64,000 nt of DNA from Clostridium sp. AM33-3 (GTDB lineage Bacteria > Bacillota > Clostridia > Lachnospirales > Lachnospiraceae). Position numbers and translations under genes: made by a program. Position 1 is the first letter of the stretch, and each line of letters begins with the position of its first letter. The DNA is taken from NCBI RefSeq assembly GCF_003480315.1, contig NZ_QUIV01000002.1, positions 177,842-241,841 on the forward strand. The letters are read 5' to 3'. A model generated the notes under the pieces. That model saw only the letters and a program-made list of their open reading frames with translations, ran no database searches and was not told where the DNA came from. Of the stretch, positions 1 through 7,663 are shown piece after piece.

Positions 1-1208
1 CCAAGGCTCAGGATATGATTGAACTTGGCGGTTATATCCGTGATATCTTTAAGCTCAATGAGGACAGCAAGAACTTCCGTATCTTCGGACCGGATGAGAG
101 CATGTCCAATCGTCTGTATAAAGTATTTGAGGAGCAGAACCGCGACTGGAACGGCGAGCTGCTTCCGACCGATGATAAGCTGGCGAGAAATGGCCGTATC
201 ATGGATGGTATGCTGAGTGAGCATATGTGCGAGGGCTGGCTGGAAGGTTACCTGCTGACTGGTCGTCATGGCTTTTTCGCAAGCTATGAGGCATTTATCC
301 GTATCGTGGATTCCATGGCTGCGCAGCACGCAAAGTGGCTGAAAGTCTGCAACCAACTGTCCTGGAGACGCCCGATCGCATCCTTAAACTTCATCCTGAC
401 TTCCAACGTATGGCAGCAGGACCACAACGGATTTACCCATCAGGATCCGGGATTCTTAGACCATATCGCTAACAAGAAAGCAGACGTTGTCCGCATGTAT
501 CTCCCGCCGGATACCAACTGCCTGCTGTCCTGCTTCGATCACTGCATCAAGAGTAAGAACTATGTGAATGCGATCGTTGCATCCAAGCATCCGAGCTGCC
601 AGTGGCTATCCATGGAGCAGGCTGTAAAGCACTGCACCCAGGGTATCGGTATCTGGGAGTGGGCAAGCAATGACTGCGGCGAGGAGCCGGATGTTGTTAT
701 GGCATGCTGCGGCGATACTCCGACCCTGGAGACCATGGCTGCCGTTACCATTCTGAGAGATGAGCTTCCTGAGCTGAAGATCCGCGTTGTAAATGTGGTT
801 GACCTGTTCAAGATGGAGTCCGACCATAAGCATCCGCACGGCTTAAGCGATGCAGAGTACGATGCAATCTTTACTCCGGATAAGCCGGTTATCTTCGCAT
901 TCCACGGTTATCCGACCCTGATTCATGAGCTGACCTACGAGCGCAACAACCACAATATGTCTGTTCATGGTTACCAGGAGGAAGGTACCATCACGACACC
1001 GTTCGACATGCGTGTCCAGAACCAGCTTGACCGCTTCAGCCTGGTGAAAGATGCCGTGATGCATCTGCCGCAGCTTGGCAATCGTGGTTCTTTCCTGATC
1101 CAGAAGATGAACGACAAACTGGTAGAGCACAAGCAGTACATTGCCGAGTACGGCCAGGACCTCGAAGAGATCCGCAACTGGGAGTGGCATGTACCGGTAG
1201 AAAAATAA
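1..1208 (+). CDS. xfp: Phosphoketolase, C-terminal half (5'-truncated by window edge)
   Basis: Cleaves xylulose-5-phosphate (and often fructose-6-phosphate) with phosphate to acetyl-phosphate plus glyceraldehyde-3-phosphate (or erythrose-4-phosphate); thiamine diphosphate-dependent, cytosolic. The open frame runs from base 3 to the TAA at 1206-1208 and gives about 401 residues, roughly the second half of a family protein of about 790-800 residues, so the start lies outside the window. Recognisable stretches are the GRHGFFASYEAF segment, the NVWQQDHNGFTHQDPGF segment of the pyrimidine domain, and the C-terminal FHGYPTLIHELTYER and GYQEEGTITTPFDM segments. It converges on the hydrogenase operon and ends at its own terminator. 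It fits pentose use together with the nucleoside genes, ribokinase and rpiB in this window. The frame is intact and identification is secure; whether it prefers Xu5P or F6P cannot be told. Confidence 0.95.
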   Translation, partial: KAQDMIELGGYIRDIFKLNEDSKNFRIFGPDESMSNRLYKVFEEQNRDWNGELLPTDDKLARNGRIMDGMLSEHMCEGWLEGYLLTGRHGFFASYEAFIRIVDSMAAQHAKWLKVCNQLSWRRPIASLNFILTSNVWQQDHNGFTHQDPGFLDHIANKKADVVRMYLPPDTNCLLSCFDHCIKSKNYVNAIVASKHPSCQWLSMEQAVKHCTQGIGIWEWASNDCGEEPDVVMACCGDTPTLETMAAVTILRDELPELKIRVVNVVDLFKMESDHKHPHGLSDAEYDAIFTPDKPVIFAFHGYPTLIHELTYERNNHNMSVHGYQEEGTITTPFDMRVQNQLDRFSLVKDAVMHLPQLGNRGSFLIQKMNDKLVEHKQYIAEYGQDLEEIRNWEWHVPVEK

Positions 1209-1246
1209 GTACAGATGATAGTGAAACAGAAGTATTATATATAGAA

Positions 1247-1282
1247 GAAACGCCGTCCGCAAAATGGGCGGCGTTTCTTTGT
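1247..1282 (+). terminator. Rho-independent terminator of phosphoketolase gene
   Basis: A stem of GAAACGCCG paired with CGGCGTTTC, extended inward by three more pairs and followed by TTTGTCT, lies 39 bases after the xfp stop codon. It reads as a plus-strand intrinsic terminator. Confidence 0.8.
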
Positions 1283-1284
1283 CT

Positions 1285-1323
1285 AAAAAAATCAGCGGAG
1301 GTGCCGGTGGCACCTCCGCTGAT
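1285..1323 (-). terminator. Rho-independent terminator of hydrogenase operon
   Basis: A perfect 15-bp stem (1291-1305 with 1309-1323, loop of three bases) is followed on the minus strand by a run of T (1285-1290 read in reverse). It lies about 85 bases beyond the hydrogenase stop codon and back to back with the xfp terminator, as expected for convergent genes. Confidence 0.9.
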
Positions 1324-1406
1324 CTGGCAGTTGTGGGTATACCGCAGGGCGGCACACCATGTTTAGAAGGATAATGAGGAAATGAATTACATCGCACGAA
1401 CCGTCA

Positions 1407-3149
1407 TTACTCCGGATCGTGCATGGACCATGCATTGTGGTCCGTGTGTAAGATCATGTGGGACTTGTGGGAAAGAGGATGTTCAAGGAAATCCTGGTAC
1501 AGCTTTGCCACGTCCTGATTCTCATGGGAGAACCGGATCTTACTGTTCTTGTCGAGGAAGTGCAGGTTTTCACCGCGCACACCTGCAAGTTCTTTGCCGT
1601 CACAGATCGGCTGTCCGCCGCCGCCGACACAGCCGCCGGGGCAGGCCATGACTTCTACGAAGTCATAAGATACATCGCCGCGCCGGATCGCCTCGAGGAG
1701 TTTTCTTGTGTTGCCGAGGCCACTGACAATGGCGGTGCGGACCGTGGTTCCGTTAAAGTCGAGGTTTGCTTCTGTGAGTGCATAGTCCTCATTGACGGTA
1801 CGGATGTCATCAAAGAAATCCGGGTCCGGATTTTTGCCGGACAGGGCATGGTAAGCGGTTCGAAGTGCCGCCTCCATGACACCGCCGGTTGCGCCGAAGA
1901 TGACACCGGCACCGGTCCACTCCTGCATGAGGCTGTCTGGCTTTCGGTCAGTCAGCACTTCCGGCCGGATGTGGGTTTCGCGGAGCATGCGCGTGAACTC
2001 TCGTGTGGTCAGCACAATGTCCACGTCTTTCCCTGCGTATTCTTTATAGTAGAAATCCATGTTTGCCTCTGCCTTTTTGGCAACGCAGGGCATAACGGAT
2101 ACGGTCACAATATTTTCCGGGTCCACGCCGATGGACTGGGCGAAGTAGGTCTTCATGACAGCACCAAACATCTGCTGCGGGGATTTCGCGGTCGAAAGCT
2201 GCGAAACCATCTCCGGGAACTGGGTTTTTACAAAACGCAGCCAGCCCGGACAGCAGGAGGTGAACATCGGTCGGTTGTTTAAGGAACCGCTCTGGAACCG
2301 CTCCAGAAATTCGGTTGCTTCTTCCATGATCGTTAAGTCGGCGGAGAAGGACGTGTCGAATACGTAGTCCGCGCCCATGCGCTTCCAGGCATCTAAAATC
2401 TTGCCGACGGTAGCGTCTTCGCGTTTCATTCCCATGGCTTCGCCCCATGCAGTGCGGACTGCGGGAGCAATCTGGACTACAACGGTTTTCTTTTCATCTG
2501 TAATGGCATCCCATACTTTTTCGGTGTCATCGCGCTCGCGCAGGGCGCCCACCGGACAGTGGGTGATGCACTGGCCGCAGAGGGCACAGTCTGCATCGGT
2601 GATCTTGCGGTTGCCTTTGACATTGACGGTGGTTCTGGAACCGGTACTGGTCACATCCCAGATACCCAGTCCCTGCACTTTATCGCAGACCTGGATGCAG
2701 CGCATGCACTTGATGCACTTTTCCGTGTCGCGGATGAGCGGGAAATTCTTATCCCATGGAGCATGTTCTACACGCTCTTTAAACGGAAGGTCGATGATGT
2801 TTAAGTCGTTTGAAAGCGTCTGCAGGGTACAGTTGCCGCTGCGGACACAGGTTGCGCACTTAAAGTCGTGCTGGGAGAGAATGAGCTGTACATTCTGTTT
2901 TCTTGCCACACGGACCCTCGGACTGTTTGTCAGGATCTCCAGTCCCTCCTGCACTTTATTGTTGCAGGAGGTTACCAGCTGCTCTTTTCCGACAACCTCC
3001 ACGAGACATACGCGGCAAGCCGCAATCTCGTTGATATTTTTTAAATAGCAGAGCTTTGGAATGTCGATTCCTGCAAGGGCAGCCGCTTCCATAATGGTGG
3101 TTCCCTCCGGAACCGAGATTTCGTTATGATCGATCTTTAAATTTACCAT
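1407..3149 (-). CDS. hydA: [FeFe] hydrogenase catalytic subunit (group A, HndD/HydA type)
   Basis: Catalyses reversible H2 formation and acts as a cytosolic electron sink. The 580-residue protein has, in order: a [2Fe-2S] plant-ferredoxin domain (Cys34, 45, 48, 62), a His-Cys3 [4Fe-4S] segment (His94, Cys98, 101, 107), two [4Fe-4S] clusters (Cys145/148/151/155 and Cys188/191/194/198) and the H-cluster domain. The three H-cluster signatures are complete: TSCCPGW (297-303), MPCVAKKAE (353-361) and EVMACPGGCVGGGGQP (499-514). This architecture matches the multi-cluster enzymes that work with NuoF/NuoE-like partners and may be electron-bifurcating. The start overlaps the stop of the upstream GltD-fusion gene by seven bases, so the two are co-translated. 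No hydE, hydF, hydG maturation genes and no NuoE-like subunit are in the window. Confidence 0.97.
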   Translation of the reverse strand: MVNLKIDHNEISVPEGTTIMEAAALAGIDIPKLCYLKNINEIAACRVCLVEVVGKEQLVTSCNNKVQEGLEILTNSPRVRVARKQNVQLILSQHDFKCATCVRSGNCTLQTLSNDLNIIDLPFKERVEHAPWDKNFPLIRDTEKCIKCMRCIQVCDKVQGLGIWDVTSTGSRTTVNVKGNRKITDADCALCGQCITHCPVGALRERDDTEKVWDAITDEKKTVVVQIAPAVRTAWGEAMGMKREDATVGKILDAWKRMGADYVFDTSFSADLTIMEEATEFLERFQSGSLNNRPMFTSCCPGWLRFVKTQFPEMVSQLSTAKSPQQMFGAVMKTYFAQSIGVDPENIVTVSVMPCVAKKAEANMDFYYKEYAGKDVDIVLTTREFTRMLRETHIRPEVLTDRKPDSLMQEWTGAGVIFGATGGVMEAALRTAYHALSGKNPDPDFFDDIRTVNEDYALTEANLDFNGTTVRTAIVSGLGNTRKLLEAIRRGDVSYDFVEVMACPGGCVGGGGQPICDGKELAGVRGENLHFLDKNSKIRFSHENQDVAKLYQDFLEHPLSHKSHMILHTDHNAWSMHDPE

Positions 3150-4975
3150 TTGTTTTCACGACCTCCTTTGAAGATTCCATAGCCGAAGTGATCGCAGCCG
3201 AGGCAGCGGCTTGCTTCCTGTCTTGCTTCTGCTTCGGTCATGCAGTTTTCCACGCCTTCGAAATCGCAGACGCGCTCACAGGCCTCGCGCTCGGTCATAT
3301 TGACACGGCCACATGGAATGCGGTCACGCAGATCAGGCTCCGGAAGCACAACATCGCAGCTGATCGTGTGACGGAAACCAAGATATTCGTCGATGTTTGC
3401 CGCAACGACCTTGGCAGCGGCAATGGCTTTGATTACGGATGCCGGACCGGACGCGCAGTCGCCGCCTGCAAATACGCCAGGCATATTGTCGAAACCGCCG
3501 TAGCGCTCGGTCTGGATCTTGCCGCGGTTGACCGGAAGACCGGCTTCCTCGAAGTGCTGGAATTCGATATCCTGTCCGATTGCCACGATCAGGGTCTGGC
3601 ACGGAACAAAGATATCCGGCTCGCCGGTCGCACGCACACTGGCTCTGCCGCCTTTAATCTTGCTGATCATCTGCGGGGTGACATAGACACCGCGCACATG
3701 GTTGTTTTCATCGACATCGATCCGGGCCGGAGCCATCAGGGTTTTTACTTCAATGCCCTCGGCAACAGCGCCTTCAATCTCACCCGGAAGTGCAGTCATA
3801 TCAGCTACACGGCGCCGGTAGAGGATAGAAACCTTCTTTGCACCGAGACGTTTTGCTGTTCGGACTGCATCCATGGAAACGTTGCCGCCGCCAATGACAG
3901 CAACCTCCTGTCCGCTCAGATCCGGATTTAAGTTCTTTCCGACATCACGCAGGAAGCGGACTGCGGAGATGACACCTTCTGCAGATTCTCCTTCAATGCC
4001 AAGCTTTTTATCTGTGCTTGCGCCGATGGTGATGAGCACGGCATCGTATTCCTTGCGCAGTTCCTGAATTGTAATGTCAGTACCGATCCGTTTTCCGTAC
4101 TCGACTTTCACACCAGTCTCCAGAATGGCGTTGATATCGTCATCAAGACGCTCCTTTGGCAGACGGTAGTTCGGGATGCCGTAGCGGAGCATGCCGCCCA
4201 GTTTCGGGAGCATTTCAAAAACGGTGGTCTGATGTCCCATGAGCTGCAGATAATAAGCTGCGCTTAAGCCGCCCGGGCCGCCGCCGATGATGGCGATCTT
4301 TTTGCCGGTGGAAGCAGCACAGGATGGCGGAGGAACTTTGCCAGCATAATCTGCTGCGAAGCGTTTCAATCCGCGGATGTTGACGGCATCGTCAATGATG
4401 TTTCTGCGGCAGCGGGCCTCACATGGATGCTCACAGATGAAGCCGCAGGTGGTCGGAAATGGATTGTCCTTGCGGATCAGACGGATGGCATCGGCGTAGC
4501 GGCCTTCGCGTACCAGGGAAACATAGCCTGGTATATCCACATGTGCTGGGCAAAGGGAAACGCACGGAACCGGCTGCGTGTAGTTGCAGGTACAGCGGCC
4601 CTGATGAACGTGTTCCTCATAGTCCTCACGGCATTCTTTTAAGCTTCGGTATACCGTATGGGCAGCTTCGTAGCCAATGGCACAGTCAGCACCGTTCATA
4701 ATACTCTGGGACAGTTCCTCCATGAGCTTTAAGGTTTCCATGGTGGCTTCCCCGTTCATAACATCGGTGAGCAGGTTCTTTAACTGCCACAGGCCGACAC
4801 GGCACGGGACACATTTGCCGCAGGTGTGGGTGTGGCACATCTCCACAAAGGCTCTGGTCATGTCAACCGGGCAGAGACCTGGCGGACTGGATTCGATTCG
4901 GCGTTCCAGGTCTTTGTACAGCTCCTCAATCATGAGCTGAGCCTGGTTGGGACTGGTGATTTCCAAACGACTCAT
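3143..4975 (-). CDS. NuoF-type 4Fe-4S domain fused to GltD/NfnB-like flavoprotein, hydrogenase partner
   Basis: Probable electron-transfer partner of the adjacent hydrogenase, moving electrons between a pyridine nucleotide and the iron-sulfur chain. Of 610 residues, about 1-125 match only the C-terminal [4Fe-4S] part of NuoF/HydB (TCGKCVPC with Cys52/55/58 and Cys98 in GADCAIG); the FMN- and NADH-binding part of NuoF is absent. Residues 130-610 match the glutamate synthase small subunit/NfnB fold: Cys138, 142, 177, 181, 185 and 189 for two clusters, the FAD motif IGGGPGG (230-236), a second dinucleotide motif VIGGGNVSMDA, and a CLGC near the C terminus. The gene is first in the operon and overlaps hydA. 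Known GltD modules use NADPH and NfnB is bifurcating; whether this one uses NADH or NADPH, and whether it bifurcates, is inference. The start is supported by GGAGGAACACC before the ATG. Confidence 0.85.
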   Translation of the reverse strand: MSRLEITSPNQAQLMIEELYKDLERRIESSPPGLCPVDMTRAFVEMCHTHTCGKCVPCRVGLWQLKNLLTDVMNGEATMETLKLMEELSQSIMNGADCAIGYEAAHTVYRSLKECREDYEEHVHQGRCTCNYTQPVPCVSLCPAHVDIPGYVSLVREGRYADAIRLIRKDNPFPTTCGFICEHPCEARCRRNIIDDAVNIRGLKRFAADYAGKVPPPSCAASTGKKIAIIGGGPGGLSAAYYLQLMGHQTTVFEMLPKLGGMLRYGIPNYRLPKERLDDDINAILETGVKVEYGKRIGTDITIQELRKEYDAVLITIGASTDKKLGIEGESAEGVISAVRFLRDVGKNLNPDLSGQEVAVIGGGNVSMDAVRTAKRLGAKKVSILYRRRVADMTALPGEIEGAVAEGIEVKTLMAPARIDVDENNHVRGVYVTPQMISKIKGGRASVRATGEPDIFVPCQTLIVAIGQDIEFQHFEEAGLPVNRGKIQTERYGGFDNMPGVFAGGDCASGPASVIKAIAAAKVVAANIDEYLGFRHTISCDVVLPEPDLRDRIPCGRVNMTEREACERVCDFEGVENCMTEAEARQEASRCLGCDHFGYGIFKGGRENKW

Positions 4976-5139
4976 AGTAGGTGTTCCTCCCTTTTTGTTA
5001 GGTGGCCATGCGCTTGATCGCCACGTTATTGTACAAAATGATGATGTTTCTCAAATACAACTGCCTCTAAGTATACAGAGTGCCAGAGAAAAAGGCAAGC
5101 AAAAACTAAAAATTTTTTAGGTTTTCTAAAAGTTTGTCA

Positions 5140-5281
5140 GAAATAAAACAAAGGAAGCCGCATTCCGGGTCTTTGGACCTTTCATGCGACTCCCTTCTGG
5201 GTATCTTATAAACTTAAAACTTTTTCTCATATTATCCGGCAAGACAGCCGCACTGCGCGGTCCTTGAAATGACCGCAGCTG
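5140..5281 (-). ncRNA. Candidate structured RNA or attenuator leader upstream of hydrogenase operon
   Basis: A minus-strand promoter (5288-5317) should start transcription near 5281. The first 37 bases can fold into a hairpin (GCGGTC at 5271-5276 in plus coordinates pairs with 5257-5262, closed by CAGC/GCTG at the outside). The transcript then meets a strong terminator (stem 5153-5193, a GGTC/GACC hairpin nested inside it, then TTTGTTTTATTT). This gives an RNA of about 140 nt ending 165 bases before the hydrogenase operon. The only ORF across it has no ribosome binding site and no recognisable protein. It could be a free small RNA, or a leader whose terminator is read through under some condition. 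I could not match it to a named RNA family. Confidence 0.5.
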
Positions 5282-5287
5282 AGACCA

Positions 5288-5317
5288 AGTATACAATAGG
5301 ACCGCTTGTTTGGGCAA
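5288..5317 (-). promoter_or_regulatory. Sigma-A type promoter of the candidate RNA / hydrogenase leader
   Basis: On the minus strand TTGCCC (5312-5317) and TATACT (5288-5293) are separated by 18 bases. No comparable promoter is evident in 4976-5139, so this may also drive the hydrogenase operon by read-through. Confidence 0.6.
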
Positions 5318-5357
5318 GTCTTGTTTTGTTTCCAGTTGAATCTTTTTTTCTCAACAA

Positions 5358-5687
5358 CTAAAATACCACAACCAGCAGCATCTTAAACTGCTCCTGTCCA
5401 TACACGGCATGCGGATGCTTTGCCGGCATAATGATGGATTCCCCTTCGTGCAGTTCATATGCCTTGCCGTCGATGGTGATGCGGCCAACGCCGTCTAAGC
5501 AGGTCACGAATGCGTCACCGCCGGATTCGTGGGTGCTGATCTCCTCGTCCTTGTCGAACGCGAAGAGGGTAACGCTTAAGGCATCGTTCTGGGCGAGAGT
5601 CTTGCTGACTACCTGGCCTTTCTGGTAGGAAACCTCATCCTTTAATGTGAGAACCTGGGACTTGTCGATATTTTTGATAAAGCTCAT
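5358..5687 (-). CDS. Small single-domain cupin protein
   Basis: A 109-residue protein made almost entirely of one cupin beta-barrel: the HESGGDAFVTCLDG stretch and the later EGESIIMPAKHPHAVYG stretch are the two cupin motifs, with His residues in both that could bind a metal. The start at 5687 is chosen because AAGGAGG lies eight bases upstream; the longer frame upstream of it has no ribosome binding site and crosses the promoter. Proteins of this type are usually metal-binding and of unknown substrate. A GTAACTG/CAGTTAC palindrome lies 39 bases upstream and recurs before the other cupin gene at 15370. No operon partner. Function is not assigned beyond the fold. Confidence 0.85.
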   Translation of the reverse strand: MSFIKNIDKSQVLTLKDEVSYQKGQVVSKTLAQNDALSVTLFAFDKDEEISTHESGGDAFVTCLDGVGRITIDGKAYELHEGESIIMPAKHPHAVYGQEQFKMLLVVVF

Positions 5688-5725
5688 GATGATAAACCTC
5701 CTTGAATGTTGGATAAAATCTGCCC

Positions 5726-5766
5726 GTAACTGTTTTATGCTAGCAGTTACATATGACTCTATTATA
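5726..5766 (-). promoter_or_regulatory. Promoter -10 and GTAACTG-N11-CAGTTAC palindrome before cupin gene
   Basis: On the minus strand a TATAAT (5761-5766) is followed ten bases later by a perfect 7-bp inverted repeat (5726-5732 and 5744-5750, spacer 11). No good -35 is visible. The same arrangement occurs before the cupin gene at 15370-15729, which suggests a shared repressor, activator or 5'-leader hairpin. Confidence 0.6.
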
Positions 5767-6083
5767 AACGCAATAGCAAAGAAAATCCGTTGTCCAGGCA
5801 ACAAAATGTTGAAATAGAAGCTATGCTGCAAAATTTGTTGTTTGTGCGATATATGAGCAGTGACGAAAACATTCCTTTCTGTCAGGTTGACGCCTTTTCT
5901 ACTTTGCATTAGAATGAAACCAGCTGTAACGCATCAGAAAACCAGAATGGCAGATCTATTGGCACCGTTACGCGGTCAGGCGCATGCGGGACGGCAATGC
6001 CAGATTCTGACAGAAAGTTAACAGCCGTTTTGGAAAAATTGATGTGAATGTAGAAAATTTAACAAACACAGGAAGACAAACTG

Positions 6084-6926
6084 GTGGATAAGAAGCAGCT
6101 TGCAATTGAAAAACACAAAGAATGGAAGGGAAAAATTGAGGTCATTTCCCGTGCGAAGGTTACAACTCCGGAGGAGCTGTCCATCGCCTACACCCCGGGC
6201 GTGGCAGAGCCGTGCCTGCTGATCGCAGAGGATGAGGACAAGGCTTACGATTATACCCGTAAAGGCAATCTGGTTGCTGTCATCACAGACGGAACCGCAG
6301 TGCTGGGACTTGGCGATATCGGACCGTCTGCTGGTATGCCGGTTATGGAAGGAAAGTGCGCACTCTTTAAAACATTTGCAGATGTAGACGCATTTCCGCT
6401 GTGTGTGGATTCCAAGGATGTGGACACCATCGTCAATACCATTGCCCTGATCTCCAAGAGCTTTGGCGGCATCAACCTGGAGGATATTGCAGCTCCGCGT
6501 TGTTTTGAGATTGAGAAAAAGCTGAAAGAGCGCTGTGACATTCCGGTCTTCCACGATGACCAGCACGGTATTGTATTTGCCATGGCAAACCCGGTTCCGG
6601 AGATCATGCCGGATGAGGCAAAAGCAGGCGGTGCAGCCGTAGTTGGTACCGGACGTTCTGATTATCCGAACCAGATCAACAATGTGCTGGTATTCCCGGG
6701 ACTCTTCAAGGGCGTTCTTGCAGTACGTGCGAAAGACATTACCGAGAAGATGAAGATCGCGGCAGCGCATGCGATTGCTTCCGTCATTCCGGAGGAGGAA
6801 CTGAATGCAGAATATGTTATTCCGTCTTCCTTTGACAAGAGAGTTGCCCTGGCAGTGGCCAATGCCGTAGCGAAGGCGGCAGTGGAGGAGGGCATCAACC
6901 GTGTGCCGTATGAAGAAATTAAATAA
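6084..6926 (+). CDS. Malic enzyme lacking its NAD(P)-binding domain (internal in-frame deletion)
   Basis: Normal family members (about 385-410 residues) oxidatively decarboxylate malate to pyruvate. This frame has only 280 residues. Residues 1-162 are a good N-terminal malic domain with [26 protein letters not shown] (catalytic Lys), [14 protein letters not shown] and FHDDQHG (metal ligands). At residue 162/163 the sequence jumps straight from FHDDQHG to [17 protein letters not shown], which in intact enzymes comes about 110-120 residues later. The dinucleotide-binding GxGxxG segment is therefore missing while the C-terminal [19 protein letters not shown] part is kept. The frame is open throughout and starts with GTG after a weak AGGAAG. 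It may be a dead remnant or retain partial activity such as oxaloacetate decarboxylation; an assembly artefact is possible. Confidence 0.85.
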   Translation: MDKKQLAIEKHKEWKGKIEVISRAKVTTPEELSIAYTPGVAEPCLLIAEDEDKAYDYTRKGNLVAVITDGTAVLGLGDIGPSAGMPVMEGKCALFKTFADVDAFPLCVDSKDVDTIVNTIALISKSFGGINLEDIAAPRCFEIEKKLKERCDIPVFHDDQHGIVFAMANPVPEIMPDEAKAGGAAVVGTGRSDYPNQINNVLVFPGLFKGVLAVRAKDITEKMKIAAAHAIASVIPEEELNAEYVIPSSFDKRVALAVANAVAKAAVEEGINRVPYEEIK

Positions 6927-6987
6927 AAAAGGATAGCCCAAAACTTATATTAAGATAAGAAGAAACTTATTTAGGCAGAAAATCGTT

Positions 6988-7023
6988 AAAACCGTCACAT
7001 TTTTCGAGTGTGACGGTTTTTTT
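6988..7023 (+). terminator. Rho-independent terminator after malic enzyme gene
   Basis: ACCGTCACA pairs with TGTGACGGT across a short loop, flanked by A on the left and a run of seven T on the right. Confidence 0.9.
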
Positions 7024-7158
7024 GGTATAAATGTGCATTAAACTGGCAAGTATGACAATTTTTCTCAGTTATTTCTGTGAAAATGTTCGATAAAAAAATG
7101 ACATAAATATTTGCAATGTGCAAGATTCACTATTTTTCAACGAAACATCTATTCATAA

Positions 7159-7187
7159 TGGACAAAGTTAAAAAATTTGGGTATAAT
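7159..7187 (+). promoter_or_regulatory. Promoter of the ATP synthase operon
   Basis: TGGACA (7159-7164) and TATAAT (7182-7187) are spaced by 17 bases. Transcription should start near 7194, which rules out the ATG at 7190 as start of the first gene. Confidence 0.8.
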
Positions 7188-7225
7188 AGATGTTACATGC
7201 AAAAATGCAGAAAGAGGTGGGAACA

Positions 7226-7663
7226 GTGCATTATAAGAGAAGCGTATTCCGAAGTCTTGCCATGGTGACGCAGCTTGGTTTCAGTGTGCTGACGCCGATC
7301 CTCCTCTGTGTTTACACAGGTTATCTGGTGGATTCCCATTTTGGGACGAAGCTCATGGTGCCGATGCTGATCCTGGGTGTTCTGGCAGGCGGACGCTGCG
7401 GCTGGGTCATGGCGAGAAATACTCTTTTGCAGGAGCAGAAAGAGGATGAGCGCTTACGGCAGCAGCAGAGTGCAGGGCAGGGACGAAGCGGAATCAGCAA
7501 ACCAAAACAGCCAAGCCGCATTTTGCGTGAGGGCAGCCAGACAGAAAACGGCACAGCCGGTCGGTCGGGCAGCATGCATGCAGAAACTGGCAGTATGCAG
7601 AACATGGAAACAGATGCTGGACAGACAGTAAAGGAGGCAGATCACAATGGAATGGCTGAGTAA
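7226..7663 (+). CDS. atpZ: AtpZ/AtpI-family membrane protein with long hydrophilic tail
   Basis: First gene of the ATP synthase operon. Proteins of this family are small two-helix membrane proteins that assist c-ring assembly or act in divalent-ion transport. The GTG at 7226 is chosen because AGAGGTGGG precedes it and the promoter leaves the upstream ATG at 7190 untranscribed; this gives 145 residues. Two membrane segments are seen (about residues 10-34 and 41-62 of this form), with the GYLVDSHFGT and MLILGVLAGG stretches typical of the family. The remaining 75 or so residues are hydrophilic, Gln/Ser/Gly-rich and look disordered, which is longer than usual. The 3' end overlaps the next gene by 17 bases. 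Confidence 0.75.
   Translation: MHYKRSVFRSLAMVTQLGFSVLTPILLCVYTGYLVDSHFGTKLMVPMLILGVLAGGRCGWVMARNTLLQEQKEDERLRQQQSAGQGRSGISKPKQPSRILREGSQTENGTAGRSGSMHAETGSMQNMETDAGQTVKEADHNGMAE

Noticed and set aside
843..1397. 184-codon minus-strand ORF opposite the end of phosphoketolase
   Set aside because: It crosses both terminators and lies antisense to a clear gene.
5140..5281. Assignment of the candidate RNA to 6S RNA or a named riboswitch
   Set aside because: The 5' and 3' ends do not form the long closing stem of 6S RNA and I could not match any riboswitch core.
5126..5317. 63-codon minus-strand ORF across the candidate RNA
   Set aside because: No ribosome binding site, no family resemblance, and it runs over a promoter and a terminator.
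5688..5909. Upstream extension of the first cupin frame
   Set aside because: It would translate the promoter and palindrome; AAGGAGG marks the start at 5687.
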